Shown here piece by piece: positions 24,601 to 39,600 of a DNA stretch of 64,000 nt. The translations under genes were made by a program, and so were the position numbers. A model generated the notes under the pieces. It was not told where the DNA came from, did not search any database, and saw only the letters and a list, made by a program, of their open reading frames with translations. Origin of the DNA: Takakia lepidozioides (taxonomy: Eukaryota > Streptophyta > Takakiopsida > Takakiales > Takakiaceae); assembly GCA_030704615.1 (NCBI GenBank), contig CM060732.1, positions 30,485,053 through 30,549,052 of the forward strand, read 5' to 3'. Position 1 is the first letter of the stretch. The number at the start of each line of letters is the position of its first letter.

Positions 24601-27600
24601 GACCGGGGATTGTGCCGAAAGGGCAACATCATCAGCATAGAGGAGATCTGATTGGGTTGGTCCCCCATCCAATGGGACCCCAACCCCATGGTTTTTTGAT
24701 ATGTAATTCTCCAAGGCGTCAATGTAGAAAGAAGAGACAAAACCACAGCCAAAAGCAGCCCAGAAGCAACTACTGCTCAAGGAAAGGAAAAGAGAGAAAG
24801 GGCCTCGTGCCTTGTTGGGATCAGCTATCATCTTGGGGGCCACTTGAAACATAATGCACGTAGCCTCCATAACCGTCTTGACTCCCTGAGGGGGGTTGCG
24901 GAGAGACTTCACTTCCACAATGTCATTCCTGGTCAGGTTCTTCAGAGATGACAGAGCTGCATCCAGAGCAGGGAGTGCTAGATCAAGCTCTGCTTGAGCA
25001 CTGTCAGCTATGGCTTTGGCACCAGCTGCCATCTTGTTTGCTGAAGCTTCTTGCTTCCCTACCTACACCCATGTAAAGGCAAAGGCTCCGATTAGTAAAA
25101 CCGTCTTTTATCTTCCCTATGCTTTTTCAGCCCTACATTCAAAATATCATTTTGACATGGGAAAGGGGTTCAAGATGTTCAGTAATACGTCTGCTATTCT
25201 TACCATAGGACAAAAGAGAACAGTGCCTACATTGTGATTGGAACTCTACAAATACTGGGTTACAATGGCAAGGGTGGCCAATAAAAAAGACACCATATGG
25301 GGATCCACCTGTAATTTTAACAAATTGAAAACTGACACATCCCGGGTGAACCCACAAGGGCCTCAGGGCTTGAATCAGAGAATCCTCATCTCAACTTCCA
25401 AAACTGATATACATTGAGGAAGTTAACATACAGCGGCCTTTGTGACATCTGCATCTGCCTTGTCATGGGATATAGCCTCCATCATATCATCGGCTTCCTT
25501 GGCAGTCGCTGTCAATATTGGTTGTAGCCGTACCAACTCAACTTGCATAACTTCAACCTCCTCGGCCGTTGTCAGTAACTTGTCTAAGCCAGCTGCTAGT
25601 CTTGACTTCAGGCCTTCCAGGTCAGCCCTCTTCTCACCGAGAAGTTTGATACAGCACATCAGAAGCTCCAAGTAGCTGGTGGGTGTGACATAGTTATACC
25701 GCCTAAGCTCCTCATAGAAGTCCTTGGATTTCCTCTCTACTGACTGGTGGATGTAAACACATACTCCGACAAGTTTTTGCACCTGGTTGCAGTATATTCT
25801 CATAAGAAGTAGATGTCGTATCATAGGAGGATAAAACTTAAGCTCTTAAGATAACCAGGGAGTGTGATTTCGAATTGCATAAGCCAGTTCAAACCTTTGA
25901 GGGAAGTGAGGCTATGGTCAACACTCCTCACATTGCTGCCATGGTTTGGTACTTCGAGAAAATCTGGAAAACCAAAATATAAGCATCTTTTTTCTAGCAA
26001 AAGTCCCACTCACTCATGGAATGATCTTTCCGTGGTGGTACTAACCCTGCCTTATTTGTTGTATCTGCATAGCCAGGTTTGCCAAACGTCTCCTCATGAG
26101 CGCAACCAATCATGCGCAAGAATCATGTTGTCACCCATAGTTAGCATTATTGAGTAATGCAGAGATGATTTCAACAATATGTGACCTCTATAGAATCTGC
26201 TTAAGTCACCAGCATAGCTCTTCGAACAGAGTACGTTGTTCATTCTACTGTCTTCTCACATGCTCCTTTCCCCTCTCCTCCCCACCCCCCCCACTTTCCT
26301 TTACTCAGGTGGCCCCAAGGCTACACCTAACAAAGTTTAGTGAGTACATCTGATCCAGCCTGATTCTTACCTCCTCATCCGTCAACGTCCCAGTTGCAGT
26401 GAGAAAGTTGCGGGCGACAGACCGCAGGGCTTCCTCGGGCCACTCGCTGAACCAGTCAATTGTACAACAATTTACAAGGGATGGAAACATACGTAGCCTT
26501 GTACGGAATGCATCTCCAATGGGGCTCATGCATATGACCACGTGAAGATTTGCTCGGACCTTGTTCAGGAACTCTGTTTGCATTGCTATCTTTGTGACTG
26601 CCTGTCCCTTTGATAGTAGGACCGGTCGCATGGCATTCGCAATGATGTCCTGATCTTCATTCTTCCACAAGTTTGGTACCTACCCAACAAACCATTGACT
26701 AATTTTAGCAGTAATGTATTTGGGATGACTTAGAAGTAGTTCACTTACCAACACATCTTGCAGAAGGTTGTATCTTGGTCCATGATAATCTTCTACCAAT
26801 TTAGCTCAAGCTCATCTTTGTGCACCAAACAGAATAATGATCTACCAGTAGAACGGTAGTTGGGCAGTGGTCCATAGGCTAACGGTTACCGAGACAGGCT
26901 TCACTTTACCTTTAACATTACCTTAGCTTTAAAATTAGACTCAACATTACAATATCCTTCTCTCATTAGGTTATGCTGGAAACTTAGCTTCAGTTCCTAT
27001 TTTGGCATCAATATGGCAATTTACACTTGCAGGCCCCAACGACTCCTTGATCCCAAAAATACTCCCCACCAGTGCTACCATCAGCTAAAATACTATAAGC
27101 AGTCAGAATGCATATTTTTGGGAAGTTAGTCACTCCCTATATACAAGGCCTGCAGTTTGGCTGTCCATTAGGTTACCGATGTACTTGCATTGTAGGGTCA
27201 TGGCACTGAGGTTGCAATTTGTGACCATCCAGTCTATACATTGCAGTGTTGCCTGTACACCATGGATGCTGGCTGTAATACGACATCTAAATACCATGTC
27301 TTCTCAAATTTGGGAATTAGAGAGATGAGAAAGGAGCCCAATATATCCTGTTGGCATTACATTCTCAACCATTACATTTCAAACCTCTACCAGTGTTTAC
27401 ATGTATGCCTGATTACGTCTATCAAAAAAATTAAGTCGACTCCAAGTTCATGTAAGAAGAAATACCTCTCCTGAATTGAGGATGTTGTTGATATCCTCAA
27501 GGAATGATTCATATATGATCTGGGTGTCAGAGAACAAGAACACAGTTTCTTTATCTTCTAGACCTGCCTTCATAAGCACTTTCTTCAAATCCTCTTTCCA

Positions 27601-30600
27601 CTCATTGTTACCATAACCCTTCGCAATCTCAATCTGCAAGGAAAACACCACAATCTTGATGAATCCCATAAGGTGTAGATGTGTATTAATCCTTGTTACA
27701 AAACATCCAGAAACGAGGAGGTTGGCTGAAACAAGTGCAGTCACAAACATATTTTGCTGATTGGAGGATCCCAATCCTCTGTATGGTGGACGGAGGACTG
27801 TGCTCTTCCAGGGGGTTTGCCCCTTTTCTTGCATTGCTAAATTCTTTGGCCAACTACTCCCTGAAATGGCCCCCTTGTTCCACTCACTGAAATGAGAGAG
27901 AGTCCCCAATTGTAGCCTTAGGGCCACAGAAAGGAGATTCGAGAACAATAGAATGTAGATCATTTGGACCTGAAATATCTCAAACTCTTCCATGAATGTG
28001 GCCAGTCTGGTCAAACTTTGTCTCCCACTTCCACCAACCCCAAGCAAAAGTGCATTTCCTAGTGGAAGCCGAATAACCCGACAGATCCGGGATGTGTGCT
28101 CAATTGCATCCAAAAACAACACTAGTTTCATGGGTGCGTTGCTTATGTTGTTGTAGTCTTCCAAGTACTGCTCCACAACTTGCTGTAGCTTTGGTATTTC
28201 TACCACCTGAACAAACATAAACGACATTGTATATAAGCACTGCTAGCTCTCTTCTTTCCACAACCATGGTTTCATCTGCCTGCCCTTTATCAACCTTTTC
28301 TAGGCAAGGAGAAGAGGAAGCATGCTGTGACAGTTTCTCTTCTTTGTCGCCTTTCTTATACAGGTTGCCACCATACTTGATTAGCTCATTGACAATGTCA
28401 TCAAGTCCACCTGCTTTATAGCCACGACCTCAGAAGAACTAATGGGCACGTTGTATTCCTTCAAGATACACTCCAGTTCATGAGGTCCGTCTTGGACTAC
28501 TGGAACAGTTTTTTGTACTGTGTCCTTCCTTTGTTTAGAAGGCCCCTCACTATCAGAGTTAGATTCATGGCCTGAAAACAGGGTATCCCATATGGGTGCA
28601 ACACACTTTCTCCACGCGATGAATGCAAACAATTATCTATACTACCAGAAGATGAAGGAGGACAAAGGCTCCAACGACACTCTTACACGACAATGAAGTG
28701 CACTTCTTCCAGCAAACTGTGCCAAGAAGGCTGTAAGGCGCTTCAAAGGTTTTGACGATGTCAACCATTGAAGTCACCACTGCACCCTTATTATTCCTTA
28801 AAGCCTGTACTTGCTGCCACTTTTCGGCTTGTACAAACGCTACAAGGCCAACCAGAATCTCTTATCATTACCACCATGGTGGTTCAAGTTAATGTCCCGG
28901 TACAACTCTTCCCAATAAACTTTCTTCTGAGCCTTACAAGCATGTAAAGTGCCCGTCTCTCAGCAATCTTGAGCTTGATCTCATCAGTCCAACAATTTAC
29001 TGCTCTACCGCAGACAATAAGTTTCGTCCCAATGATCTTATCAGCTGGAGAGGTGACGAACTCTCCCAAGAATCCACAGTTCGTTCAACTTTGCTTCTTG
29101 CATGACCTACGCAAGAGAGGTCTTGGAGTGATTGGATAAAATGTGGAAGAGCCTCTGGCAATTTTCTATGCACCTCTTTTGTATCGAATGTTCCATAGAT
29201 CTCTTGGTGTTAAGAATACACCTTTTAATCTCAGTCCAGACAAGAAACTACAAAGGGTCTTCTATGGACCTATTGTCCAAGGTAAAGTCTTTTGTCATTG
29301 GAATTCTGCTCATCCTCACCAAAAAGCCCTATAACATCCTCTTGTTGTAGACCTTTGCCCACCCGTGCATTTAAGTCACCACATGGCCTTTGGTGAGGAA
29401 CTTAGCACAGTCAAGCTAGACGTCTTCGTAAGCTTTATCTGCGACAACTCTAAGGGGTCCCACGGTACACAACCCACAAAGGTCCTTAGCCCTCAAGCCG
29501 CCCTTCAGTTTCAGTCTCAGCCAGATACTATGATCATACTGAAGTTCCTTGCTGACAATTTCACAATAATCACACAGGAAATCACCGACAAAGAATCCCC
29601 ACCCCTTTCTGACCACGCTTTGCAAAGGCCGCCTTGAGGACACACATCATATCGAACCATTTATAGCCAATGGCATCCCAAACTTGTCTGGAGTTTCCCA
29701 TGTCTCCTGCCCAGCGCAACTGTGAATGCCATTTGCTTGAAGAACTTGTCCCAGTTCAAAATGTTTTCTTCGGTTAGTTACAGAGAAAACAAACATAGGC
29801 ACGAGGTCACAAGTCCAGCATTTAGTCAGAGACATTTACCTCCCATGTCAAGTCCACCCAAAGGCAATAGGCTTCCTAGTGGGCCGGGAGAACTTACGAG
29901 CGTCAGCTTGCATGAGCTTCAGATCAAGACAGGCAGACATAGGACTAGACAAACCAGATGAAGATAGGATTTACAACGTGAAGAAGGAGAGGTGGAACCA
30001 CATTTTTTTTATCCTACCATGTATACAATGAAATAATGGGAATCTCATCCTGGCAGAGCCATCAGTTATGTTTGATAGCTTGCCGTCACAAACTACTCCA
30101 TCTTTGCGCAGCAATTCAGGCCCTGTTTTCTTTCTCTATGTGTGTTATGCATTCTTTTACCATCAGCTCTTTGGGACCGAGAAGAGCTTCCTTAGTTTCT
30201 TTCTCACGGAATGTACTTCTGGTACTGCATGTTTGGATCACCCCACAAGCAGACCAATGGAGTTACTAAGTAGTCGCACAAACTCATACAACACAAACAT
30301 AAAGACATGGACGCAGGGAGGGGTGTAACCTGCTCATAAACTCTGGGATCCATACCAGGAGTCAAGAAATCCCCAAACATCAGGCGCTCTGTTTTAGAAA
30401 ATAAGAAGTCCCACGTCATCTTGAAACGTCCTAACTGCTTGGTTACATTGGTTTTGAACCATAAACGATCTTCGGTACTGATGAGTCGATCCTGGCCAAT
30501 GAACACTCCCACTGTTCAGCACAATCTCCACTAGAGATACACAAAACATCAATATATTACACATAAGAGACGCAATAAGAAGACAATGGCAACCAACAAA

Positions 30601-33600
30601 TGTGTGCAATTCGTAAAACAAATCTTACCAGAAGCTATACACACCTACTGTTTCCTTGCCATCTGTACAACATTTGAGTTCACACTCGCCACCTTAGATC
30701 ACCACACGGAATATTCTGGCCAGAGACCTACCTTATAACTCTTCATCAAATGTCTGAATTCTTTCCTTCTATAAACCCTCAGGCTGTTATTGGACCACCC
30801 TTCCCTCCCTTATCATCATGCAACTCCCAAGTTTCTTTCACCTTTTCAACTACATTTGGAACAGAAGAGGTCAAGCATCCCCAAACTCATCAATAAATAA
30901 GTAATCTCATTGGCCACAATGGTGGGTGGTCGTGGTCCAGTCAACATTTCAAGTGAAATGGGACTGACCTGAAACACTCGCATAGCTTCATGTACCCAAA
31001 GACTGATAAGAACAGAGCTCTCTGAACAATTTCCAGGATCAGCACGCAGCACTCCTTGTATGACCTTGCTCAGATCACGGAGATTGAACGTGTAGTGCGA
31101 CTTTGATGGGGTGGGAAGAAGCTCCTTCCGAATTGTGTTATAGATGTCAATTGTTGCATCAACAATTGACTTTCCACACGCCCGGCAGTCCTCATTAAAA
31201 CTCGCTTTCAATGTAGCATCCAAAATGGTGGAAAAAATGAGCATCAAGCTATCATCCGCCATCTCTGTGAATGACAAAAAGTTGAAGTGCCGGAGGAATC
31301 GCATAGTCACCAGATTTCGACCACCTCCAGGGGGTCCCATGCATCCAACAAACTGAATATCAACAAGATTGCGAAATGCACAGGGAGGAATTCGGTCATA
31401 CCAGCCCTTGTGATCCATCCATTGCCGAAGAATCTCAATGGGTGGCTGTGCAAAGTATTTTTCTCTCTGTGGCATGTTCACATCATCTACAAAGATAACA
31501 TACTTCTTCAATGATGGTGGACCATACACACCCTTCCGCCGCTTCTCTGTCTTGGAGTCAATTAAGTCCTGAGATACATGTGAACAAGCCCATGAGAAAT
31601 ATGACAAACAACCTGCAACTGAAAGCAAGGAGTTTCCATGCCAGCTCTAAGCTAAAAACTCCAAAACAGGAATTTTGTTAATATGTGCACTGGAAGAGCA
31701 GAGCACATAAACGAGATGTTCAAGAAAACTTCCAAAGTATTCACTGTTGTTCTGTGAGCCTTCTGTGGACATTATGAAGTTTTTTTCCTCTGTGGACGTT
31801 ATAAAGTACCATTTCATTTCATTTCTTTTCTTTTTCTCATGCAAAGAAGAACAGGAAGAACAATTATCACGTCCGCAGAGAGTCCCAAGAGCTTACAATA
31901 GCGTATGGAACAAACAAAGAAAACAAAAGAAAAAGGGTTAGATTGCTGTCTGAAGGGGGAGTTCCACATGAAGGTAATCTGTACTTCTCATCTTCATAAA
32001 TAGACACTAGCTACAGGCAGTGTACTCTCCATAAGTGCTTTGTAGTCTCATATTTGAAATTCTTTGGAAGAAAAAGAACCATGGTGTTAACAAAGACTAC
32101 ATGGAGTAAGTCCTTTAGTGTCTAATATGTTCCCATCAAGAAACCACTGATGAGATTGTGATCATTAAATACCTTTAGGTTAAAAACCAGTTGCATACCT
32201 GAGTCTGGTTTGCGCCAGTTCGTGCTGAAAAATTGATGAACATGGGGATAAACTGATTGTCCATATAATTAAGCATTTTGTCACGTATGACGAGAGTTTT
32301 ACCAGTGCCCGTCTCACCCACGCATAGAATATGCTTATAGATCATGAGCAGGGCATGGATCACGTACTTGTAACCAACTGAGTCAGCTGTAGGGACGATA
32401 AGTTCTGCAAAGGGTTTCTTTGGATCACAAACAAAAGCTGGTATAGTACTCATCCAATCATTCCATTCCAGATTCATATGATCAAAGCGGCATCCAAAAA
32501 GACTGCAGTCAGCAGGCGGCGGCAACTCTAGACTAACTGTAGCTAACAGTTCTTTCATCCATGTGTTGTATTTCAGTCGACCATCACTGTCACAGCTGGC
32601 ACCAGCAGACCACACGATGGAGAAGATGAACACAGGTTCAATCACCTACAATTGATCGAAGGAGATTGTTAAATAACAGCATTTCCATGCAATTGTATCC
32701 AAAAATCAGGCTCCCCTTGCTTTCAACGCTCCCCAAGGCAATATTTTGTTTTAGGGCACAGGTCCATACTTCATACCCATCTTTGCAACTTATGAGACAT
32801 GTAGGGTCCAGGAGACCTTGTGCTAGGCAAAATTGACTTCAACTCCATTTGTCCTCTCTTTCAAACATTTGAACAAGAAGTTGGATGTTAAGTTATCAAA
32901 AGAGAGCAAAAATTGGCATAGTGGAGGAATCAGTCAACCACATGCACTGTCAGTGGTGCGGACAGATGTCAGCCTCACATTAAATTACATGTCTTCCTCA
33001 CCGTTGGGGGGCACCAAAAGTATTACGCTCTTTGCAACAGAGTGCACAGAGACCCTGGGTGCTCTAAATGCAAGCAGAACTGAAGCCCATGGAGTGCAGT
33101 AGAGGCTGTCAAGAGCAATTCATGGTTTCAAGGAGTGGAACCGCCTCTAGAAACTTAGTAAAATACTTTGATATTGATGGGCAATGCTACTTCCTCAAAA
33201 GCATTATAAACTTACCTTGCTCACGTGCTTCTTTTCATCTTCATTCAGGTCACTTCCTTCCCCTTTGATGTATGGAGCCATCAGACTGTCCATTATGTTG
33301 AAACAGGCCAAAACCATGTTATCCTCCGTGGTCGATACTGTTTGTTTGAGGACCTTCTTGACCATCCGGATAGCTGGTGCTGTGACTGTCTCAAACAGAG
33401 TGCGAATTCTTTTTTCCCCGCAGTCTTGTATAGCCTTGGGCAGCTTCATGATATAGGAGTCCACGAGGGGTTGGAATCCACGGGCATGTGGCTCCATGTA
33501 CACCATACCACATCTGCTCACAGTAGCCGGTGATGCCACTGCCAGATCCTCAACTTCAAACATCATGGTCATGGTGTTTGACATCTGAATGATCTCCCCG

Positions 33601-36600
33601 CTCACCAAGCAGAGCTTCTTGTTGTCGTCCAGGACCGTATTCTACATGATCCGATAAATGATTTATCTCTTACCAGCTTTACACCAACAACTTAACAAAC
33701 TTACTCCATACTAGTAACCAATACCTTCTAAGTGTGAAGTATGCTGCATAAGCTGCACTTTGTGGGCTTCTCTCTGTAGCACTTTTTCACTACAGGAGAA
33801 AGCACATGCAGACAGTGTATGGCTTCAAAGTTTAGACACCTAAGGCAGGGAAAATTTCTCCTGGTTTGAATCTCCCCTCTACTGATGGAGTGTGTTTTCT
33901 TTATGGGCCCTTGTGGCCCTTCGCGGATGTTAAAAAGTATCACTTCAGTTCTTTCTTTCTATCAGGAGACATTCTTGGTTCTACATGACGATAGGATCTT
34001 GCGGCCTAATTACCAGTGCAGCTCTATCTACCTCTCTTCTAAGGGCATTGGGGAGGTTCAGGATACAGTCTACAAAAAGAGACTGGTAGGTGGGAAAATC
34101 TGCAATGTACCGCCCTTGTCCTGCTTGCGGTGGAACTATAGGGAAATTGAAAGTGAAGAACATTTCTTATTTCACTGTCCTTTATACTGTGAGATCCATG
34201 GGAGGTTCAACCGTCTATTCCAAGATACCCAACCTCTCACGGACGTCTTCCCTTACGAGGATCAGAAATGCTTGGAATGAACCATTGATTCTTAGACACT
34301 CCCTTGAGCTATAGTTGCTTTTGGGCTGTTTGTGGCCCCATCCTCGTGTCCACAAGCTCTTTGAGCTTCCCGCGGACGTTACAAACCATTTCATAACATT
34401 TCATATCTTTCCTTTTTCTCTTCTTCTCTCTTCCACTTCTATCGAGAGACATTCTTGGTGCTCCGCGATGATAGAATCTTGAGATCTTACCTTTCAGCAC
34501 CCTTATCTCCTTCCCTCTTGAGGGCATTGGGGCGGTTCAGGGTGGGTTCCCACAACCTACGGATAGAGACTGGCAGATGGGAAAACCTGCAACGGGAGGA
34601 CCGCCTATGTCCAGCTTGCATAGGGCGCAGCAAGGAAATTGAAACTGAAGAACACTTCTTCTTCTACTGCCCTCTATACTACGAGATCCGTGGGAGATTC
34701 CACTGTTTATTCAGTGGAACCCAAACTCTCACTGATGTCTTTCACTATGAGGATCAAAAATGCGTGGCAGCCTACCTACACGAGGCCTTCACCCTTAGAC
34801 AATCGCTAGAACATTAATTGTGGTTTCTGGATTTGTTCCTCTCTCATGTTTTCTTCCATTTTGTCCCATAAGCTCTACGAGCTTTCCGCGGATGTTATAA
34901 AGCACCATTTCATTTCATTTCATTTCTCTTCTACTATAGAACCTTCAGATGCATCTTTCTTTTCTTTGGGCTTCCCTCAGATTTAGTAAAGTTTCTTACT
35001 TTTTCTTTCCTTCTCTTCTCCTTTTATCTGTTCATGGACACATGAAGATTCCCTCCTCTCTCAGGGCCCTGAATGGCCCTTGTTATTAAGTTAAATTTTC
35101 TTTCATTCCTCTTCCTGGATTTATAAAGCTCCTTTTCTCTATATCTTTTTTTCACTATACACCCCTTAAGAACTGACACTGACTCAATTTTGTTCTGCCC
35201 AAACTGGGTGTGGGTATATGGCCGCAAGGCTACAGCAAACAACATCTTATGAGTACATTCTTTGACTCAATTATCACTCGCACTGCCCCCTATGGCTGGA
35301 AGATTTTGGGTCCTGCTTGCTGTGGAGGAACAAATAGGTTTCAACAGGGAATGATTGGACCATAGCCAGGAAAACATATGAACCGTTTCTTGGGTTGTAT
35401 TTTTGCAGTTTACATATTACAAACCCTTTGTTACAATCCATCCCCAAGGCTAGTATACAAGACAGAGTAGACGAACATACATGTGTTGAGCACTGGCTCT
35501 GTCCATATCACAGAAGCAACAGGATGAGAGTGCTCCTACCATGTTCTCAATCCAGATGGCATCCACAGGCCCATCAAACATTAGCCACTTCTTGGAAGTT
35601 GATGTGTCCTCGACAAGCTCTCTCATGTAGCATGCCAACACCCCATCAGTCCACTCATGTGTGTTTTCATCGAAGTCACCATACAGCTGTCCCATAGAAA
35701 TTGACTTGGGATTCAAGCATGCTGTTCGGACCTGGCCAAAATGCACTTCATATCATGTCATTTGCAGTTACCAGCTCCTTGTTACAGCAGATTCTTGATG
35801 CCTCTCCATTTCCTTGTTGTTGTTTGGTCAGGTTATCGATCAATTAGCAGTGATAAAGCTCAAGAAGAGGTTGGAGAAGAAGGGTGTAGCATCCACAGAA
35901 TTGACTAAGATGTGCAAATTTCTTGTTCCCCCTTCTATGATTCTGACGCCCCTCACCTCAAAGAGCTAGGACAACATACATCCAATGATCTGCAGTACAG
36001 GGTAATGAATCACAATGGGTAGTGGTAATTTCCAGTTGCTCATGTATCCGTCTCAGGCAGGAACCAGTATTCCAGAGGTTTTAGCATACCATAGGCCACC
36101 CAGATATCCGATTTCGAGTCTGGCGATTACAGTGGTCTGGCAAGTCTGCGTCAGCTACAAAAGTTTGCAGGGCTTTTTCTGAATTCCCCAAAAAGTACCC
36201 TTCACCAATCATCCCCATGCCGCTGGTTGACAGCCGAGGGTAATCTCAAACCAGGAACACCTAAATGGGACAACAAGGCCCCAACCACTGGGCTGCAGCT
36301 CTAAGCTCCTTTAGTATCTATAGTTGAATCTAGAGCTTGACATTGAACTGCTAAACCATTTAGGCATATATCTGACCTCTTCCATATCCTGCAAACACAC
36401 CAAACTTGAAGGGTGGAGATAGTACGCACCTTTTCATACTTCACAGATCCCTCAAAATTCAATAGAGACATTGCCCCAGCAAGGGCCCGGTAATTACATG
36501 TCTTGCCACCCCCTGTGGGTCCCACAAGCATCAGACCATGCCTCACCAAGGTTGTCTCATACAGCTGGATAATCTGGTCAATAACAATTCCAACCTGCCC

Positions 36601-39600
36601 ATGTTTGAGACAGCAATTTGGAATACGGGACTTCATCATTTTCAACCCATCCTCCCTGTCACAAAGTGAACAGCCAGTGCCACAAAGAATGGGCAACTAG
36701 GGGGCTGGCAGTTCATCAGTAAGAAGCCCCTCCTATAGGGTCTAGATTAAGGCCTTTACTGAGAACAGATGTTGAGAAGTATGAAGACATTCCAAGGTGA
36801 ATACAGACCCTGAAGACCTGAAATGAGGTTGGGAAGTTTACCTTGACAATGAAGGTCTCTACGGGTTGAATTAACATATCTTTGCATATTCGGGAAAGTG
36901 CATCCAGAAGATCATCATAAACGATTTCAGGAGGCTCTACTCCTGGAAAAAGATCCGTAATAATACCCGCAAAAAGTGGCAAGTCCTGACTCAAAAACTT
37001 GGGAACATTAATGTCCCTAAGACCACGCAGCAGCAACACATCCTCATCTTCGTCAGGATATGCACGCTTTAAATTTCCAGCGGCCACAATAACGCTCTTG
37101 ACTGCCCTCATGCCATAGTCATAGTGATCCTGCCAGGAAAGGTTATGTTTTGTTCAAGGGCAACTCAGTCTTTGTATTCTGCAGAGCTGGACATCTCTCT
37201 TTCTTCTCTTTCTTAATAGGTTACAAGCCCTTCCACCCAAGGGGCTCGTGGCAAGAGCCCTCGCAACATCTATTAGGCTCCTTTCTTATGCCAAAGTAGA
37301 ATTAGGACTTTGTGCCTTCCACTATCTGCTAGTACATGGTCTATGAAGACAGAAAGGAGAACGCTACGTCCATGCAGGTTCCTAATGAACCAACATTACA
37401 TTTGATGGAGAAAAATCCCTGATATCTTGTGCTAGGCCCTGGAGCACCTTCTACATGGATCCAGTCAGTGTACATTGATCTTTCGCATGGTCTACTGTAG
37501 CCAATGCCTTGTGTCAGAACTAGGAAACCTGAAATGAGAGTAAAGTTAGTACCAACCACTTGACTCTTGATTAAGTTGAGTCAGTGGTACTTCCAGCCGC
37601 TTGACTGTAAAAAATAGAATCAGTGGTAATGTTCTATGAGCAGCTAATATGCTCCATATGAACAAGGGAGTATGAGAGAAACAGTACTTCAGTTGCACTC
37701 TTCTGACCAAGACAGGCCTCTAGAATTTCTTCTTGGCTCTATCATTTTGTGGTACCAGTGGCGTTGGGTTGCTGAAGATGTCGCACCCCCTTCCTACACA
37801 GACACTTCAGGTGGTGGTGGCTATCTACTCCTATGACTCCCTTGCACGGTTGTACCCAAGTGAGGCTTATGCTCTGATAGTGGACATTATACTTAACTAA
37901 GTTCATTATGGAAAGCTACAGCATGCAAGAGGGCCTGCCATTCACCTCGCACATCATATACTTGTCGTGTTTTTTGGGACGGGTGCAGGTGAGGGCCTCT
38001 CTTCTTCTATGAATTGTTGGGTTGGATATGGAATTGTCTTGCAGAAATGAGAAGGCTGCTTAATGGTAGTGAACAACCAATGTTATAGTGCCACTACCTA
38101 TGAGAGGTTCAGGAAAGAATAACAGGGGGTTGCCCTCTCCAGGGATCTAACCTATACTCTGAGATTTTTCCAATCTGCTAGATTAGTCATATAGTGCATG
38201 GTCACTATATATCACCATGAGGAATGTTATGTTCATGAGCTCATTTTCAGAACCTCAGCTGTCCAAGCTGAGCTCTTTATGCGTGGTAAGTTTGAAATGA
38301 CTTGATAGGGGTGTTGTTTAAAACAAAGTACAAGACAATGCTGCTTGACCTGTGGAGGTTTAGAAGCTAATGTTAGTAAATGTGCAGTGGTGGCATTCAA
38401 CGACAGTGGGGAGGGAGGAAGGGATCTCAAATGGAAATGGGGAGTTGAAGAGATCCCTGTACTCCCTTCCTACACATATCTTGGTGTTGATTTTTCCTCC
38501 ACCTGTAACTGGGATGCACATATACCGAAAGAACTCAATCAGCTAAATGCAAAGCCTTGGGTCTCACTAAATTTTCCCACTGCAGAGTGGGGAAGAGACA
38601 ACAAAGAAAACCCCAAAAACTTCATAGCCAATACGTAGATTTTGGGAAAAGAAGAAACATTATGGCACGACCACAGCTAGATACACACCTGAGAAGAAAG
38701 TTGCTCCGAACACAACTTGAATGTTGTAACCATTTTTCGAGCAAGAGATTTGGCTTGCCGGAAACCAAATGAGAAAAGACTTATTTCCCCAATCAGAGCG
38801 TAGTCAGGAACCATCATAGCACATGGCCTGAACAATGCCTTCAAATTATCAGGAAGCTCTGACCGTCCTGCATATCTGCAAGGAGCATGCACTTTATGAA
38901 ACGTCAAGAACTTGGCAACTAAAAGTGAATGCAAAAGTGCACAGTTGTTGGGTCCCTTGGTCTTGGGTTTAGGAGGTTTGCATGAGACCAGTTGACACTT
39001 GATACTGGATATTCATCATATGCCCAAGCACACAATGTTGAGAAGAAAAGAGGGTGAAAACAAATGAAATGATATTTCAAACCATCCACGGAAAGCTCAA
39101 AGAGCTTATGAGAGAAAGGTTATCGGACTCTTGCGTACCCAGGATTCATTGTGATATAGACAGAGCAGGAAGGTTCCAAAGATATCTCTGTGTCTTCAAA
39201 TATAAAACGTTTAAGCTTTTGCTGGATGGCCAACTGAATGGTGAGGATCTGCTGGGCAATTACCGACAAGACTTCTAGATCAATGCGATTGAACTCGTCA
39301 AAGCAGGCCCATGCTCCACTACTGGCCAATCCCTTGAAAAACTTGCCCATAGCAAGGTAGTCCAACCCGTCTGAGCAATTGAACACCACACACTGCTTCG
39401 CCATAGCCTGCCATGCCTCCCATAACGCTCTGGTAAGGTGCAAGTGCCAGCTTCAATTACCTTTTATAACATGCCATGTTAATATCACCACCTAAAACGA
39501 ATAGTCCATCCTCGGCGTTCCGAGGGAAGAAGGAAGCATGAAAGAGTAAGATAGGGAAATTGAGCCTTTTTCCTGCAGAACCATGGTACTTCAATGCATT

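Larger units (their letters stand above)
20567..24810 (-). other. DNAH1: 4.2-kb dynein intron (within the microtubule-binding tip)
   Basis: Between exons 35 and 36. Mostly family Y and F LINE sequence and a TRIM. It starts at a GC donor that touches LINE sequence. Confidence 0.8.

Noticed and set aside
39120-39145. A broken frame between dynein exons 22 and 23, suggesting a pseudogene
   Set aside because: Using the donor GG/GTACGC instead of a later GT restores NPGYAGR in phase; both exons had seemed to encode the same YA.
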